From contig CP058667.1 of NCBI GenBank assembly GCA_020544305.1, positions 1 to 64,000 on the forward strand: a stretch of DNA of 64,000 bases. The letters run 5' to 3'. Both the position numbers and the translations under genes were made by a program. The notes under the pieces were generated by a model, which was given only the letters and a program-made list of their open reading frames with translations, ran no database searches and was not told the DNA's origin. The DNA is from Staphylococcus taiwanensis. Its GTDB lineage: Bacteria; Bacillota; Bacilli; Staphylococcales; Staphylococcaceae. Position 1 is the stretch's first letter, and each line of letters starts with the position of its first letter. This document shows, piece after piece, positions 51,211 through 63,107 of this stretch.

Positions 51211-51639
51211 ATGAAATACGATGATTTTATAGTAGGAGAAACATTCAAAACAAAAAGCCTTCATATTACAGAAGAAGAAATTATCCAATTTGCAACAACT
51301 TTTGATCCTCAATATATGCATATAGATAAAGAAAAAGCAGAACAAAGTAGATTTAAAGGTATCATTGCATCTGGCATGCATACACTTTCAATATCATTTA
51401 AATTATGGGTAGAAGAAGGTAAATACGGAGAAGAAGTTGTAGCAGGAACACAAATGAATAACGTTAAATTTATTAAACCTGTATACCCAGGTAATACATT
51501 GTACGTTATCGCTGAAATTACAAATAAGAAATCCATAAAAAAAGAAAATGGACTCGTTACAGTGTCACTTTCAACATACAATGAAAATGAAGAAATTGTA
51601 TTTAAGGGAGAAGTAACAGCACTTATTAATAATTCATAA
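51211..51639 (+). CDS. maoC: MaoC-like hydratase/dehydratase
   Basis: A 142-aa single hot-dog-domain protein with the hydratase motif FATTFDPQYMHIDKEKAEQSRFKGIIASGMH (about 30-60), including the Asp-His pair expected for (R)-enoyl-CoA hydratases. AAGAAAGAGAG lies upstream. It is a standard mec-complex passenger, convergent with mecA and sharing a terminator with it. The physiological substrate is unknown. Confidence 0.9.
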   Translation: MKYDDFIVGETFKTKSLHITEEEIIQFATTFDPQYMHIDKEKAEQSRFKGIIASGMHTLSISFKLWVEEGKYGEEVVAGTQMNNVKFIKPVYPGNTLYVIAEITNKKSIKKENGLVTVSLSTYNENEEIVFKGEVTALINNS

Positions 51640-51640
51640 T

Positions 51641-51683
51641 AAAACAGTGAAGCAACCATCGTTACGGATTGCTTCACTGTTTT
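51641..51683. terminator. Bidirectional terminator between maoC and mecA
   Basis: Perfect 15-bp stem AAAACAGTGAAGCAA (51641-51655) and TTGCTTCACTGTTTT (51669-51683), with A and T runs on either side. Confidence 0.92.
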
Positions 51684-51684
51684 G

Positions 51685-53712
<2,028 letters not shown>

Positions 53713-53740
53713 CTACATTTGTAGTATATTACAAATGTAG
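53713..53740. promoter_or_regulatory. mecA-mecR1 operator (MecI/BlaI site) and divergent promoters
   Basis: The 28-bp palindrome CTACATTTGTAG-TATA-TTACAAATGTAG is the known MecI/BlaI operator form with TACA/TGTA half-sites. On the minus strand TTGACA with an 18-bp spacer and TATACT (the mecA promoter) overlaps it. On the plus strand TATAAT at 53761 reads toward mecR1. Confidence 0.9.
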
Positions 53741-53790
53741 TATTTATGTCAAAATAATGTTATAATTTTTGTGATATGGAGGTGTAGAAG

Positions 53791-55548
53791 GTGTTATCAT
53801 CTTTTTTAATGTTAAGTATAATCAGTTCATTGCTCACGATATGTGTAATTTTTTTAGTGAGAATGCTCTATATAAAATATACTCAAAATATTATGTCACA
53901 TAAGATTTGGTTATTAGTGCTCGTCTCCACGTTAATTCCATTAATACCATTTTACAAAATATCGAATTTTACATTTTCAAAAGATATGATGAATCGAAAT
54001 GTATCTGACACGACTTCTTCGGTTAGTCATATGTTAGATGGTCAACAATCATCTGTTACGAAAGACTTAGCAATTAATGTTAATCAGTTTGAGACCTCAA
54101 ATATAACGTATATGATTCTTTTGATATGGGTATTTGGTAGTTTGTTGTGCTTATTTTATATGATTAAGGCATTCCGACAAATTGATGTTATTAAAAGTTC
54201 GTCATTGGAATCGTCATATCTTAATGAACGACTTAAAGTATGTCAAAGTAAGATGCAGTTCTACAAAAAGCATATAACAATTAGTTATAGTTCAAACATT
54301 GATAATCCGATGGTATTTGGTTTAGTGAAATCCCAAATTGTACTACCAACTGTCGTAGTCGAAACCATGAATGACAAAGAAATTGAATATATTATTCTAC
54401 ATGAACTATCACATGTGAAAAGTCATGACTTAATATTCAACCAGCTTTATGTTGTTTTTAAAATGATATTCTGGTTTAATCCTGCACTATATATAAGTAA
54501 AACAATGATGGACAATGACTGTGAAAAAGTATGTGATAGAAACGTTTTAAAAATTTTGAATCGCCATGAACATATACGTTATGGTGAATCGATATTAAAA
54601 TGCTCTATTTTAAAATCTCAGCACATAAATAATGTGGCAGCACAATATTTACTAGGTTTTAATTCAAATATTAAAGAACGTGTTAAGTATATTGCACTTT
54701 ATGATTCAATGCCTAAACCTAATCGAAACAAGCGTATTGTTGCGTATATTGTATGTAGTATATCGCTTTTAATACAAGCACCGTTACTATCTGCACATGT
54801 TCAACAAGACAAATATGAAACAAATGTATCATATAAAAAATTAAATCAACTAGCTCCGTATTTCAAAGGATTTGATGGAAGTTTTGTGCTTTATAATGAA
54901 CGGGAGCAAGCTTATTCTATTTATAATGAACCAGAAAGTAAACAACGATATTCACCTAATTCTACTTACAAAATTTATTTAGCGTTAATGGCATTCGACC
55001 AAAATTTACTCTCATTAAATCATACTGAACAACAATGGGATAAACATCAATATCCATTTAAAGAATGGAACCAAGATCAAAATTTAAATTCTTCAATGAA
55101 ATATTCAGTAAATTGGTATTACGAAAATTTAAACAAACATTTAAGACAAGATGAGGTTAAATCTTATTTAGATCTAATTGAATATGGTAATGAAGAAATA
55201 TCAGGGAATGAAAATTATTGGAATGAATCTTCATTAAAAATTTCTGCAATAGAACAGGTTAATTTGTTGAAAAATATGAAACAACATAACATGCATTTTG
55301 ATAATAAGGCTATTGAAAAAGTTGAAAATAGTATGACTTTGAAACAAAAAGATACTTATAAATATGTAGGTAAAACTGGAACAGGAATCGTGAATCACAA
55401 AGAAGCAAATGGATGGTTCGTAGGTTATGTTGAAACGAAAGATAATACGTATTATTTTGCTACACATTTAAAAGGCGAAGACAATGCGAATGGCGAAAAA
55501 GCACAACAAATTTCTGAGCGTATTTTAAAAGAAATGGAGTTAATATAA
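53791..55548 (+). CDS. mecR1: Beta-lactam sensor-transducer MecR1, full length
   Basis: Membrane sensor whose extracellular penicillin-binding domain is acylated by beta-lactams and which triggers cytoplasmic zinc-protease activity, relieving MecI repression. The 585-aa protein has N-terminal membrane helices, the HELSH zinc motif (204-208), a further helix near 315-335 and a sensor domain with Ser391 in STYK and a KTGT motif. The start is GTG 53791 behind GGAGGTG. It is not truncated, which defines class A with mecI. Confidence 0.97.
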
Positions 55549-55919
55549 TGGATAATAAAACGTATGAAATATCATCTGCAGAATGGGAAGTTATGAATAT
55601 CATTTGGATGAAAAAATATGCAAGTGCGAATAATATAATAGAAGAAATACAAATGCAAAAGGACTGGAGTCCAAAAACCATTCGTACACTTATAACGAGA
55701 TTGTATAAAAAGGGATTTATAGATCGTAAAAAAGACAATAAAATTTTTCAATATTACTCTCTTGTAGAAGAAAGTGATATAAAATATAAAACATCTAAAA
55801 ACTTTATCAATAAAGTATACAAAGGCGGTTTCAATTCACTTGTCTTAAACTTTGTAGAAAAAGAAGATCTATCACAAGATGAAATAGAAGAATTGAGAAA
55901 TATATTGAATAAAAAATAA
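55548..55919 (+). CDS. mecI: mecA repressor MecI
   Basis: BlaI-family winged-helix dimer that represses mecA and mecR1-mecI. The 123-aa protein is intact, with the DNA-binding N-terminus ([37 protein letters not shown]) and the proteolytic cleavage site Asn101-Phe102 in VLNFVEKED. Its ATG overlaps the last base of the mecR1 stop. Many resistant strains carry damaged mecI; this one is complete, so resistance should be inducible. Confidence 0.97.
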   Translation: MDNKTYEISSAEWEVMNIIWMKKYASANNIIEEIQMQKDWSPKTIRTLITRLYKKGFIDRKKDNKIFQYYSLVEESDIKYKTSKNFINKVYKGGFNSLVLNFVEKEDLSQDEIEELRNILNKK

Positions 55920-55946
55920 AATTGTTGTGTTTACAACAATACATAG

Positions 55947-55992
55947 AAAACAGAGGAAACAATCAAGTCGTTGAATATTTCCTCTGTTTTTT
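55947..55992. terminator. Terminator shared by mecI and psm-mec
   Basis: Stem AAAACAGAGGAAA (55947-55959) and TTTCCTCTGTTTT (55978-55990), with T run on plus and flanking A run for the minus strand. A second hairpin ATTGTTGT/ACAACAAT lies at 55921-55940. Confidence 0.85.
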
Positions 55993-56003
55993 AGTTGAAA
56001 AAA

Positions 56004-56072
56004 TTAACCGAAAGCCTGAATGCAAGTCTTGATTAAATCAATAATGCTTGTAATAACACCAGTGAAATCCAT
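56004..56072 (-). CDS. psm-mec: Phenol-soluble modulin PSM-mec
   Basis: A 22-aa amphipathic alpha-type phenol-soluble modulin (cytolytic, pro-inflammatory surfactant peptide) that starts MDFTGVITSI and ends KTCIQAFG, identical to the SCCmec-encoded peptide as I know it. AAAAAGGG lies upstream of the ATG at 56072. It is convergent with mecI and shares its terminator. In S. aureus the psm-mec RNA also represses agrA translation; whether that holds here is not shown. PSM export normally needs the chromosomal Pmt transporter. Confidence 0.95.
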   Translation of the reverse strand: MDFTGVITSIIDLIKTCIQAFG

Positions 56073-56391
56073 ATGCATACCCTTTTTCTATTTAAGATAC
56101 ATTAAGTATAATATCAAACAAATAAAAAATGTTAAAAATTCCCTAATTGGCTATTTAGATTGCATAAATGTCAAAAATTTGAAAAACATACAACGACTTT
56201 GCATAAAAAATCGTCATATTGGAAATACGTAATTTATTGAAATAATAAAAAAAATAAAAGAACGAAGATGATAACCTAAGTGAGGTTTTAAGTTGTTCTA
56301 AGGTTTAATTTAATTTATGTTAAAATAGTTGGTATAAAAATACATGATAAACTATAAACTAAATTCAAAATAACTTATGGGGTAGGCAATT
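56073..56391. other. Spacer with psm-mec promoter and mecR2 upstream region
   Basis: On the minus strand TTAACA and TATTAT, 16 bp apart near 56103-56132, form a likely psm-mec promoter. No gene is seen. TTAAAATAG near 56322 could be the -10 box for mecR2. Confidence 0.45.
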
Positions 56392-57540
56392 ATGGAAAAT
56401 ATTTTAAATATAAATGATAATGAAAAAAGAGTGCTAAGGGAAATTTATAACCATCATAATATTTCGCGTACTCAAATATCTAAAAATCTTGAGATTAATA
56501 AGGCAACGATTTCTAGTATTTTGAATAAGTTAAAGTATAAATCTCTTGTTAATGAGGTTGGTGAGGGTGATAGCACGAAGAGTGGTGGTAGAAAACCTAT
56601 TCTTCTGAAGGTTAATCATCTTTATGGTTATTTTATTTCTTTGGATTTAACTTATAGTTCTGTTGAAGTGATGTACAATTATTTTGATGGTAATGTCATT
56701 AAGCATGAATCTTATGATTTACCTGATGAAAAGGTTAGTAGTATATTAAGCATAATAAAAAAACATATTGATATTCAGGAGAAACTTGATACTTATAACG
56801 GACTATTAGGTGTGTCTGTTTCTATACATGGAGTTGTGGATAATGAGCAGCATGTGACATATTTACCATTCCATGAAACTGAAGGAATTTCAATTGCTAA
56901 GAAAATAAAAGAAATTACTAATGTTCCAGTCGTAGTTGAAAATGAAGCGAATCTTTCAGCGTTATATGAACGTAATTTTAATCATAATTTATCCTACAAT
57001 AATCTTATTGCTTTAAGTATACATAAAGGTATTGGTGCTGGGCTTATTATTAATAATCAATTGTATCGTGGTGCAAATGGGGAAGCGGGTGAAATTGGAA
57101 AAACACTTGTCTCAAAAGTTAGCGATAATGTGGAGATCTTTCATAAGATTGAAGATATTTTTTCACAAGAAGCTTTACTGCATAATTTAAGTAATCAACT
57201 AAATGAGAAGATGACGCTTAGCAAATTAATTCAATTTTATAATGAAAAAAATCCAGTCGTAGTTGAAGAAATGGAACAATTTATAAATAAAATTGCTGTT
57301 TTAATACATAATTTAAACACCCAGTTTAATCCGAATGCAATTTACATTAACTGTCCATTGTTCAATGAAATGCCTGAAATATTAGAAGCAATTAAGAACC
57401 AGTTCAAACAATATTCACGTAACGAAATTCAAATAAAGTTAACATCTAATGTCAAATTTGCAACTTTGCTAGGTGGTACATTAGCAATTATCCAAAAAGT
57501 ACTACAGATTAATGATATTTACTTAGATATAAAAGCATAA
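56392..57540 (+). CDS. mecR2: MecR2 anti-repressor (ROK/XylR-like)
   Basis: ROK-family protein reported in S. aureus to bind MecI and promote its degradation, aiding mecA induction. The 382-aa protein has an N-terminal winged helix (EKRVLREIYNHHNISRTQIS, NKATISSILNKLK) and a ROK domain with ENEANLSALYE and GIGAGLIINNQLYRGANGEAGEIGK. The reading frame is intact. It is separated from mecI by a terminator and psm-mec, so it may have its own promoter. Older annotations call it xylR. Confidence 0.88.
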   Translation: MENILNINDNEKRVLREIYNHHNISRTQISKNLEINKATISSILNKLKYKSLVNEVGEGDSTKSGGRKPILLKVNHLYGYFISLDLTYSSVEVMYNYFDGNVIKHESYDLPDEKVSSILSIIKKHIDIQEKLDTYNGLLGVSVSIHGVVDNEQHVTYLPFHETEGISIAKKIKEITNVPVVVENEANLSALYERNFNHNLSYNNLIALSIHKGIGAGLIINNQLYRGANGEAGEIGKTLVSKVSDNVEIFHKIEDIFSQEALLHNLSNQLNEKMTLSKLIQFYNEKNPVVVEEMEQFINKIAVLIHNLNTQFNPNAIYINCPLFNEMPEILEAIKNQFKQYSRNEIQIKLTSNVKFATLLGGTLAIIQKVLQINDIYLDIKA

Positions 57541-57588
57541 AAAACTAATTCAAATGAATAATCAAAGTTCGTAATTGTCTTTATAAAA

Positions 57589-57629
57589 AAATCCCTCAAT
57601 CCGAATTGAATTTTCGGATTGAGGGATTT
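57589..57629. terminator. Bidirectional terminator between mecR2 and cstB
   Basis: Long stem AAATCCCTCAATCCGAA/TTCGGATTGAGGGATTT followed by T (plus) and preceded by A (T on minus). Confidence 0.92.
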
Positions 57630-57653
57630 TTATAGTTCTATTGCAGAAGAAAA

Positions 57654-58988
57654 CTATTTTAAAAATGCTGGTAAATGTTGATAGCCACCTCTAACGTTAA
57701 CAATATTCGTAAATCCTTTATATTCTAATATTCCTACCGCTATTGAACTTCTAACACCTGATTGACAATGTACATAAATTAGGTCATTTTTATCGAAAGG
57801 TATATCTTCATTTAAAAGTTTACCGTGAGGAATATGAATTGCTTGTTTTAAATGACCTTTACGCCATTCATCATCATTACGAACATCTAATACATTATGT
57901 TCTTCACCAGTCATTTCAGAACTATGAATAGATGATGTGACGATATTTGTTTGTGGCAAACGGTAACTTTTTACATTTTCAAAACCAATTAATTGTAAAG
58001 CATGAATAGCTTGTTGAACGGTAGATTTATCGCCAATTAATTCAATATCTTAGTCATAATCTAAATACCAACCAATTTGATTTATAAAAGTTTTATTAAA
58101 AGGAATATTGATAGTTCCATGCATATGACCACCATGGAATGCTTCTTTACTTCGAAGATCAAAAGCAGTTTGTGTATTGCTTGAACTAGGGTAAACATTA
58201 TATGGTTGGTACATTTGCATACCAAATTGATTTATTTTTTTCATTTGTGAAAAATGGTGTGGTGGAGCTGGCTGATTGAGTGTTAAAGTTTCGATAAATG
58301 AAGTTTCATCTTTAACATTAAAAGCCCAGTTGTTTATTTTCTCATAACCCAAAGTAGTTGTAGGTAATGAACCTAGCGCTTTACCACAAGGACTCCCTGC
58401 ACCATGACCTGGCCAAATTTGAATATAGTCTGGTAATGTTGCAGCAAATTGTATGGACTGATACATTTGTTTTGCTCCGATTTTTGTAGAACCTTCAACA
58501 TTTACAGCTTTTTCTAATAGATCTGGTCTACCTACATCACCAACAAAGATGAAGTCACCGCTAAATAATCCCATTGGTATACTGGAACCCCCACCTTCGT
58601 CAGTAAGTAAAAAACTAATACTCTCAGGGGGATGGCCTGGAGTGTGTAAGACTTCTAATTTAATCTTTCCTAAATAGATAATATCTTGATGCTTAACGAA
58701 ATGTGTTTGTTTAGGCATATTTTTATAATTAAATTCATCTTTACCTTCATCAGATACGTATATACTTGCATTCAATTTATTTGCCACATCTCTAATACCT
58801 GAAGCAAAATCAGCATGAATATGTGTTTCTGCAGCTTTAGTAATTGTGAATCCTTCTTTATCTGCAACTTTTAAATATTTTGTTAAATCTCGTATAGGGT
58901 CAATAATCATTGCTTCTCCTGTACGTTGACATCCAATTAAATAAGATGCTTGTGAAAAATTGTCTTCATAAAATTGTTTGAAAAACAA
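57654..58988 (-). pseudogene. cstB: cstB (persulfide dioxygenase-sulfurtransferase) with an in-frame stop
   Basis: CstB oxidises low-molecular-weight persulfides to thiosulfate. The 444-codon frame matches full-length CstB but holds a TAA at 58050-58052, after ...IGWYLDYD and before DIELIGDKST; both sides stay in the same frame. The N-terminal 312 aa include the MBL dioxygenase domain (THIHADFASG, TPGHPPES, FVGDVGRPD, WPGHG) and the middle rhodanese-like region. The separated C-terminal part has an active-site Cys in YVHCQSGVRSS. The N-terminal piece could be made alone but would lack the final rhodanese. Confidence 0.88.
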
Positions 58989-59020
58989 AAAAAACTCCTT
59001 TTTAAAATAGATTTTATTGA

Positions 59021-59910
59021 TTAGATAAATAAGTTATGATTTGCTTGCTCAGTATGTCCAATATAAGTACCTACGCCACCATAATCGACTTCATCTCTTA
59101 ATTCTTCTTTTGAAATTCCCATAACATCCATACTCATGGTACAAGCAATTAACTTTATATCTTGATCGATTGCTTGATCGATAAGTGAGTATAAAGAATC
59201 AACATTTTTCTTGTTCATTACATAACGCATCATAATATTACCTAGTCCAAACATATTCATTTTTGATAATGGCATATGTATTGGATCCTTAGGTAACATA
59301 AGGTCAAACATTTTGGAAATACCTTTCTTTTTAACGCGAGTTGATTGCGCTTTTTTTAATGCGTTGAGGCCCCAAAAAGTAAAGAAAATAGTTACATCTT
59401 TACCTGCTGCTTTAGCGCCATTTGCGATGATCATTGCTGCTACTGCCTTATCTAACTCACCGCTAAATAAAACAATTGTTGTACCTGTAGCAGTGTCATT
59501 GATTTCAAATTCTTTTGGCTTTTCTTTTTGAATAATTGCATTAATTACATTTGCTTCTTCAGTAAGATTTACAAGGGTATTCCCTGTTTGTTTCGCCCAA
59601 CTTTTAATATCACTATTGAAACCAGGATCTGTAACTGTTACCTCGATTTGCTCACCCGTTGAAATATTGTTAATTTCTTTACTGATATTAACAATAGGTC
59701 CAGGGCACTGAAGACCTCTAAAATCAAATTGTTTACGATTCTCTTTGATTTCAATATCTTTTTCTATTAAAGGAGCACTATTGAAGTTCTTTGCTTCATA
59801 ATCTTTATATCCACCCTTTAAATTCACGACATCATAACCTTGTTTGGCTAAATAATCGCAAGCTTTAGTGCTTCGGTTACCGCTTTTACAATGTATATAA
59901 TACGTTTTGT
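59021..59910 (-). pseudogene. cstA: cstA (multidomain sulfurtransferase) truncated by IS431
   Basis: CstA handles persulfides with three domains: rhodanese, TusA-like and DsrE-like. Here the frame enters from the IS431 end within the rhodanese domain (YYIHCKSGNRSTK, active-site Cys kept), then TusA (FDFRGLQCPGPIV) and DsrE regions (TIVLFSGELDKAVAAMIIANGAKAA). The gene's start and about 55 N-terminal residues are missing, judged against the length I recall for S. aureus CstA. A TTG inside the IS end could start a chimeric protein but has no ribosome site. It lies 32 bp upstream of cstB. Confidence 0.85.
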
Positions 59911-60700
59911 GGTTCTGTTGCAAAGTTGAATTTATAGTATAATTATAACCAAAAGGAGTCTTCTGTATGAACTATTTCAGATATAAACAATTTAACAAGG
60001 ATGTTATCACTGTAGCCGTTGGCTACTATCTAAGATATGCATTGAGTTATCGTGATATATCTGAAATATTAAGGGAACGTGGTGTAAACGTTCATCATTC
60101 AACGGTCTACCGTTGGGTTCAAGAATATGCACCAATTTTATATCAAATTTGGAAGAAAAAGCATAAAAAAGCTTATTACAAATGGCGTATTGATGAGACG
60201 TACATCAAAATAAAAGGAAAATGGAGCTATTTATATCGTGCCATTGATACAGAGGGACATACATTAGATATTTGGTTGCGTAAGCAACGAGATAATCATT
60301 CAGCATATGCGTTTATCAAACGTCTCATTAAACAATTTGGTAAACCTCAAAAGGTAGTTACAGATCAGGCACCTTCAACGAAGGTAGCAATGGCTAAAAT
60401 AATTAAAGCTTTTAAACTTAAACCTGACTGTCATTGTACATCGAAATATCTGAATAACCTCATTGAGCAAGATCACCGTCATATTAAAGTAAGAAAGACA
60501 AGATATCAAAGTATCAATACGGCAAAGAATACTTTAAAAGGTATTGAATGTATTTACGCTCTATATAAAAAGAACCGTAGGTCTCTTCAGATCTACGGAT
60601 TTTCCCCATGCCACGAAATTAGCATCATGCTAGCAAGTTAAGCAAACACTGACATGATAAATTAGTGGTTAGCTATATTTTTTTACTTTGCAACAGAACC
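59911..60700 (+). mobile_element. IS431 (IS257) copy 2
   Basis: A 790-bp element with GGTTCTGTTGCAAAGT ends, in opposite orientation to copy 1. The flanks differ on the two sides, so no target duplication is seen. Its left end cuts cstA and its right end cuts a GNAT gene. Confidence 0.95.
59967..60641 (+). CDS. tnp: IS431 transposase
   Basis: A 224-aa IS6-family DDE transposase, complete and nearly identical to the copy at 48315 (four residue differences). Catalytic Asp in DETYIK, Asp in VVTDQAPST and Glu in NLIEQDHRH are present. AAAAGGAG precedes the ATG. Confidence 0.95.
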   Translation: MNYFRYKQFNKDVITVAVGYYLRYALSYRDISEILRERGVNVHHSTVYRWVQEYAPILYQIWKKKHKKAYYKWRIDETYIKIKGKWSYLYRAIDTEGHTLDIWLRKQRDNHSAYAFIKRLIKQFGKPQKVVTDQAPSTKVAMAKIIKAFKLKPDCHCTSKYLNNLIEQDHRHIKVRKTRYQSINTAKNTLKGIECIYALYKKNRRSLQIYGFSPCHEISIMLAS

Positions 60701-60813
60701 AGAATGAAGGAGCCATTCGTTTTTATACAAAACATCAATTTGAAATACGATCTAAGGAATTTGAAGTAGAAACTCAAGAATATGAATATTTTATGAAATG
60801 GGATAGTAATTGA
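60701..60813 (+). pseudogene. GNAT acetyltransferase C-terminal remnant
   Basis: From the IS431 edge, frame NEGAIRFYTKHQFEIRSKEF..., ending FMKWDSN and a stop at 60811-60813, matches the acetyl-CoA-binding end of a GNAT N-acetyltransferase (NxGAIRFYxKxGF pattern). The first two-thirds is missing. It marks the chromosome-side or island-side junction created by IS431. Confidence 0.75.
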
Positions 60814-61308
60814 AATTACAAAAGTACCAATAAGTAATTTTATGTAAAAAGATAACAAATAATATACTCTATCAAGTCCCACAACTTGAGAGAGCTTTTT
60901 GTATATATTAAGCATTTATGCTACTAGTTGATATTAGATGTAAAGTATTTATAGTAGTAATATATCGTTTTATCTAGCTGTACGAAAAATCAATTACAAA
61001 AAACCCCATCAACAACCGATAAGCAGAACTCGTCAAGAGATGTCAGATAAGATAGTTTTAGTACTCTGTAATTTTAGGTATAAGGTATATTATAACCGTT
61101 TTAGCCTATCCATCCATCGCCCACTCATTCTATTCTAGCTTATCCACCCGACGCAATTTTCTGACTCATTCCAGCTTTGCCTATCCACCTATCGCCTTTA
61201 CATACACACTTCATCTTTAAAATCTAAAATTTCCTTATGCTTATTCATTAACTATTCCTCCATACTCTTCTCATCGTTCTTTTAATTCACACACTCCCTT
61301 TTCCCTCG
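60814..61308. other. Non-coding spacer after the GNAT remnant
   Basis: A terminator-like stem TCTATCAAGT/AACTTGAGAGA with a T run lies at about 60871-60902. A GCYTATCCAYCYATCGC-type motif appears three times near 61110-61194. No supported gene and no SCC att core are visible. Confidence 0.5.
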
Positions 61309-61656
61309 TCACTTAGTCATGGCAGTTTGTAATTTTTGTTCAATTAAGTCGATATGTGTACTGATCAAGTTCCGTTGTTCATTCAAGAATTCTAGGTGTG
61401 CGCGTAACACGCTTGGGACATCTATTTGGTTTTGATAAAGCATGTCTGTGTTTTTTCGGATTTCTTTTAATGGCATATTCAAATTGCTTAAGCACTGGAT
61501 AAATTTAATCATTTCGATATCGTCGTCTGTGTATAAACGCTTGTTATTGCTATCTCTGTCGATGTGTTTTAAGATACTCTTTTTCTCGTAATAACGCAGT
61601 TTGCTTTTAGGTATATTGCAATAATCTGAGACATATTCAATGTAATATTGTTTCAT
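61309..61656 (-). CDS. MerR/NmlR-family regulator
   Basis: A 115-aa regulator with an N-terminal MerR winged helix (VSDYCNIPKSKLRYYEKKSIL) and a C-terminal dimerisation coiled coil. Cys55 in FIQCLSNLNMPL sits where AdhR/NmlR regulators keep their electrophile-sensing cysteine, by comparison from memory. It is divergent from the DJ-1 gene with a palindrome between them, so it probably controls that operon. No metal-binding cysteine pair of the MerR(Hg) type is present. Confidence 0.85.
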   Translation of the reverse strand: MKQYYIEYVSDYCNIPKSKLRYYEKKSILKHIDRDSNNKRLYTDDDIEMIKFIQCLSNLNMPLKEIRKNTDMLYQNQIDVPSVLRAHLEFLNEQRNLISTHIDLIEQKLQTAMTK

Positions 61657-61674
61657 GTAAGCATATCCTTTCTC

Positions 61675-61690
61675 TTAAACCAAGGTTTAA
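61675..61690. promoter_or_regulatory. MerR-type operator
   Basis: TTAAACC-AA-GGTTTAA, a perfect inverted repeat in the divergent gap. It resembles the CTTAAA..TTTAAG operators of AdhR-like regulators. Confidence 0.65.
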
Positions 61691-61733
61691 CTGATATTGT
61701 ATTCTATATAAACATGAATGAGGAGGAAAGACA

Positions 61734-62417
61734 ATGAAAAAGGCTTTAATTGTTGTAACAAACATTGCGAAATACGATAATTTAGAAAGACCTACAGGTG
61801 CGTGGTTCTCAGAGGTTACGCACTTTGCGAAAGATTTCTATGACGCAGGTTATGATGTTGATTTTGTAAGTCCGAACGGTGGGTATGTGCCTCTTGATCC
61901 TATCAGTCTTAGCCCTGAAATGATGGGAGCCGAGGACTGGGAATACTACACGGATCATGATTATATGAATAAATTTGGACAAACATTATCTCCAAAAGAG
62001 GTTAATCCTAGCGACTATCAAGCCATTTACTTTGCAGGTGGACATGGTGCGATTTGGGATTTAAGAAATAACAAAGAACTAAACGACATTGCGCTAAGTA
62101 TTTACAATAACCAAGGCGTTCTCTCTTCTGTATGTCATGGTGCGGCTGGTCTACTCGATATTAAAGAAAATGGCGATTATCTCGTTCGTCATAAAGATGT
62201 GACTGGTTTTACAAATAGTGAAGAACAAGCAAATGGTACAACTGAATACATGCCATATTTATTAGAAGACGAATTTATTAGTAACGGTGCACATTTTAAA
62301 AAAGAGGCTGACTGGAGTAATTTTGCAGTCGTAGATGGTCGCATTGTCACAGGTCAAAATCCCCAATCAGGACATGCAGTTGCTGAAAATGCTTTAAAAA
62401 TCTTAGCTAATCAATAA
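61734..62417 (+). CDS. DJ-1/PfpI family protein (class I glutamine amidotransferase-like)
   Basis: A 227-aa DJ-1-superfamily protein, probably a glyoxalase/deglycase or chaperone (HchA-like). The nucleophile Cys134 lies in SVCHGAAGLL, GGHG at 102-105 forms the oxyanion side and Glu18 is in the usual acid position. AGGAGGAAAG precedes the ATG. It starts a three-gene plus-strand operon, divergent from the MerR regulator. Confidence 0.88.
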   Translation: MKKALIVVTNIAKYDNLERPTGAWFSEVTHFAKDFYDAGYDVDFVSPNGGYVPLDPISLSPEMMGAEDWEYYTDHDYMNKFGQTLSPKEVNPSDYQAIYFAGGHGAIWDLRNNKELNDIALSIYNNQGVLSSVCHGAAGLLDIKENGDYLVRHKDVTGFTNSEEQANGTTEYMPYLLEDEFISNGAHFKKEADWSNFAVVDGRIVTGQNPQSGHAVAENALKILANQ

Positions 62418-62438
62418 TTTTATAAAGGAGCGATACAC

Positions 62439-63104
62439 ATGAAATCATTAATTATCGGTGCTAATGGTGGCGTCGGTCAACATCTCGTACGTAAACTGAA
62501 AGCAAGAGATGTTGATTTTACTGCCGGTGTTAGGAAAGAAGAACAAGTTGAAGCTTTAAAAGCAGATGGTATCGATGCAACTTACATTGATGTCGCAAAA
62601 CAATCTATTGATGAATTAATAGAATTATTTAAATCGTATGATCAAATCCTTTTTTCCGTCGGTTCTGGTGGGAGCACAGGTGACGATCAAACAATCATTG
62701 TAGATTTAGACGGTGCAGTGAAAGCAATTAAAGCAAGTGAACAGATCGATCATCAACACTTTATTATGGTATCAACGTACGACTCACGCCGAGAAGCGTT
62801 TGATGCGTCAGGCGACTTGAAACCATACACCATTGCTAAACATTATGCGGATGACTACTTAAGACATGCAAATTTAAAATATACCATCGTGCATCCAGGC
62901 GCTTTAACAAACGAACATGAAACGCAACAATTCAATATGAGTGCGCAATTTGAAAATGTACAAAATCCGTCTATTACAAGAGAAGATGTAGCAGAAGTGC
63001 TTGTTTCTGTATTAACTGATGAAGTATTACAAGGTCACGAATTCCAAATCATCAATGGTGATTTGTCATTATTAGACGCAACGACTAAATATCTGGAGGA
63101 ATAA
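62439..63104 (+). CDS. NAD(P)-binding Rossmann-fold (atypical SDR) protein
   Basis: A 221-aa atypical short-chain dehydrogenase of the NAD(P)H-binding family. The N-terminus MKSLIIGANGGVGQHLVRKL carries the GxxGxxG cofactor loop; STYDSRRE and YTIAKHYADDYLR supply a Tyr/Lys region. AAAGGAG lies upstream and the gene starts 21 nt after the DJ-1 stop. Substrate unknown; quinone or carbonyl reduction is plausible from neighbours. Confidence 0.85.
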   Translation: MKSLIIGANGGVGQHLVRKLKARDVDFTAGVRKEEQVEALKADGIDATYIDVAKQSIDELIELFKSYDQILFSVGSGGSTGDDQTIIVDLDGAVKAIKASEQIDHQHFIMVSTYDSRREAFDASGDLKPYTIAKHYADDYLRHANLKYTIVHPGALTNEHETQQFNMSAQFENVQNPSITREDVAEVLVSVLTDEVLQGHEFQIINGDLSLLDATTKYLEE

Positions 63105-63107
63105 TAA

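Noticed and set aside
57654..57959. Stand-alone rhodanese gene
   Set aside because: It is in the same frame as the 312-aa CstB part, and the joined length equals full CstB, so it is the C-terminal piece of an interrupted gene.
59911..59923. Start of CstA inside IS431 giving a 300-aa protein
   Set aside because: The TTG in the IS end has no ribosome site; the native cstA start has been lost.
60673..60915. Minus-strand 80-aa ORF at the IS431 edge
   Set aside because: It overlaps the IS end and the GNAT remnant, has no ribosome site and has low-complexity hydrophobic content typical of a shadow ORF.
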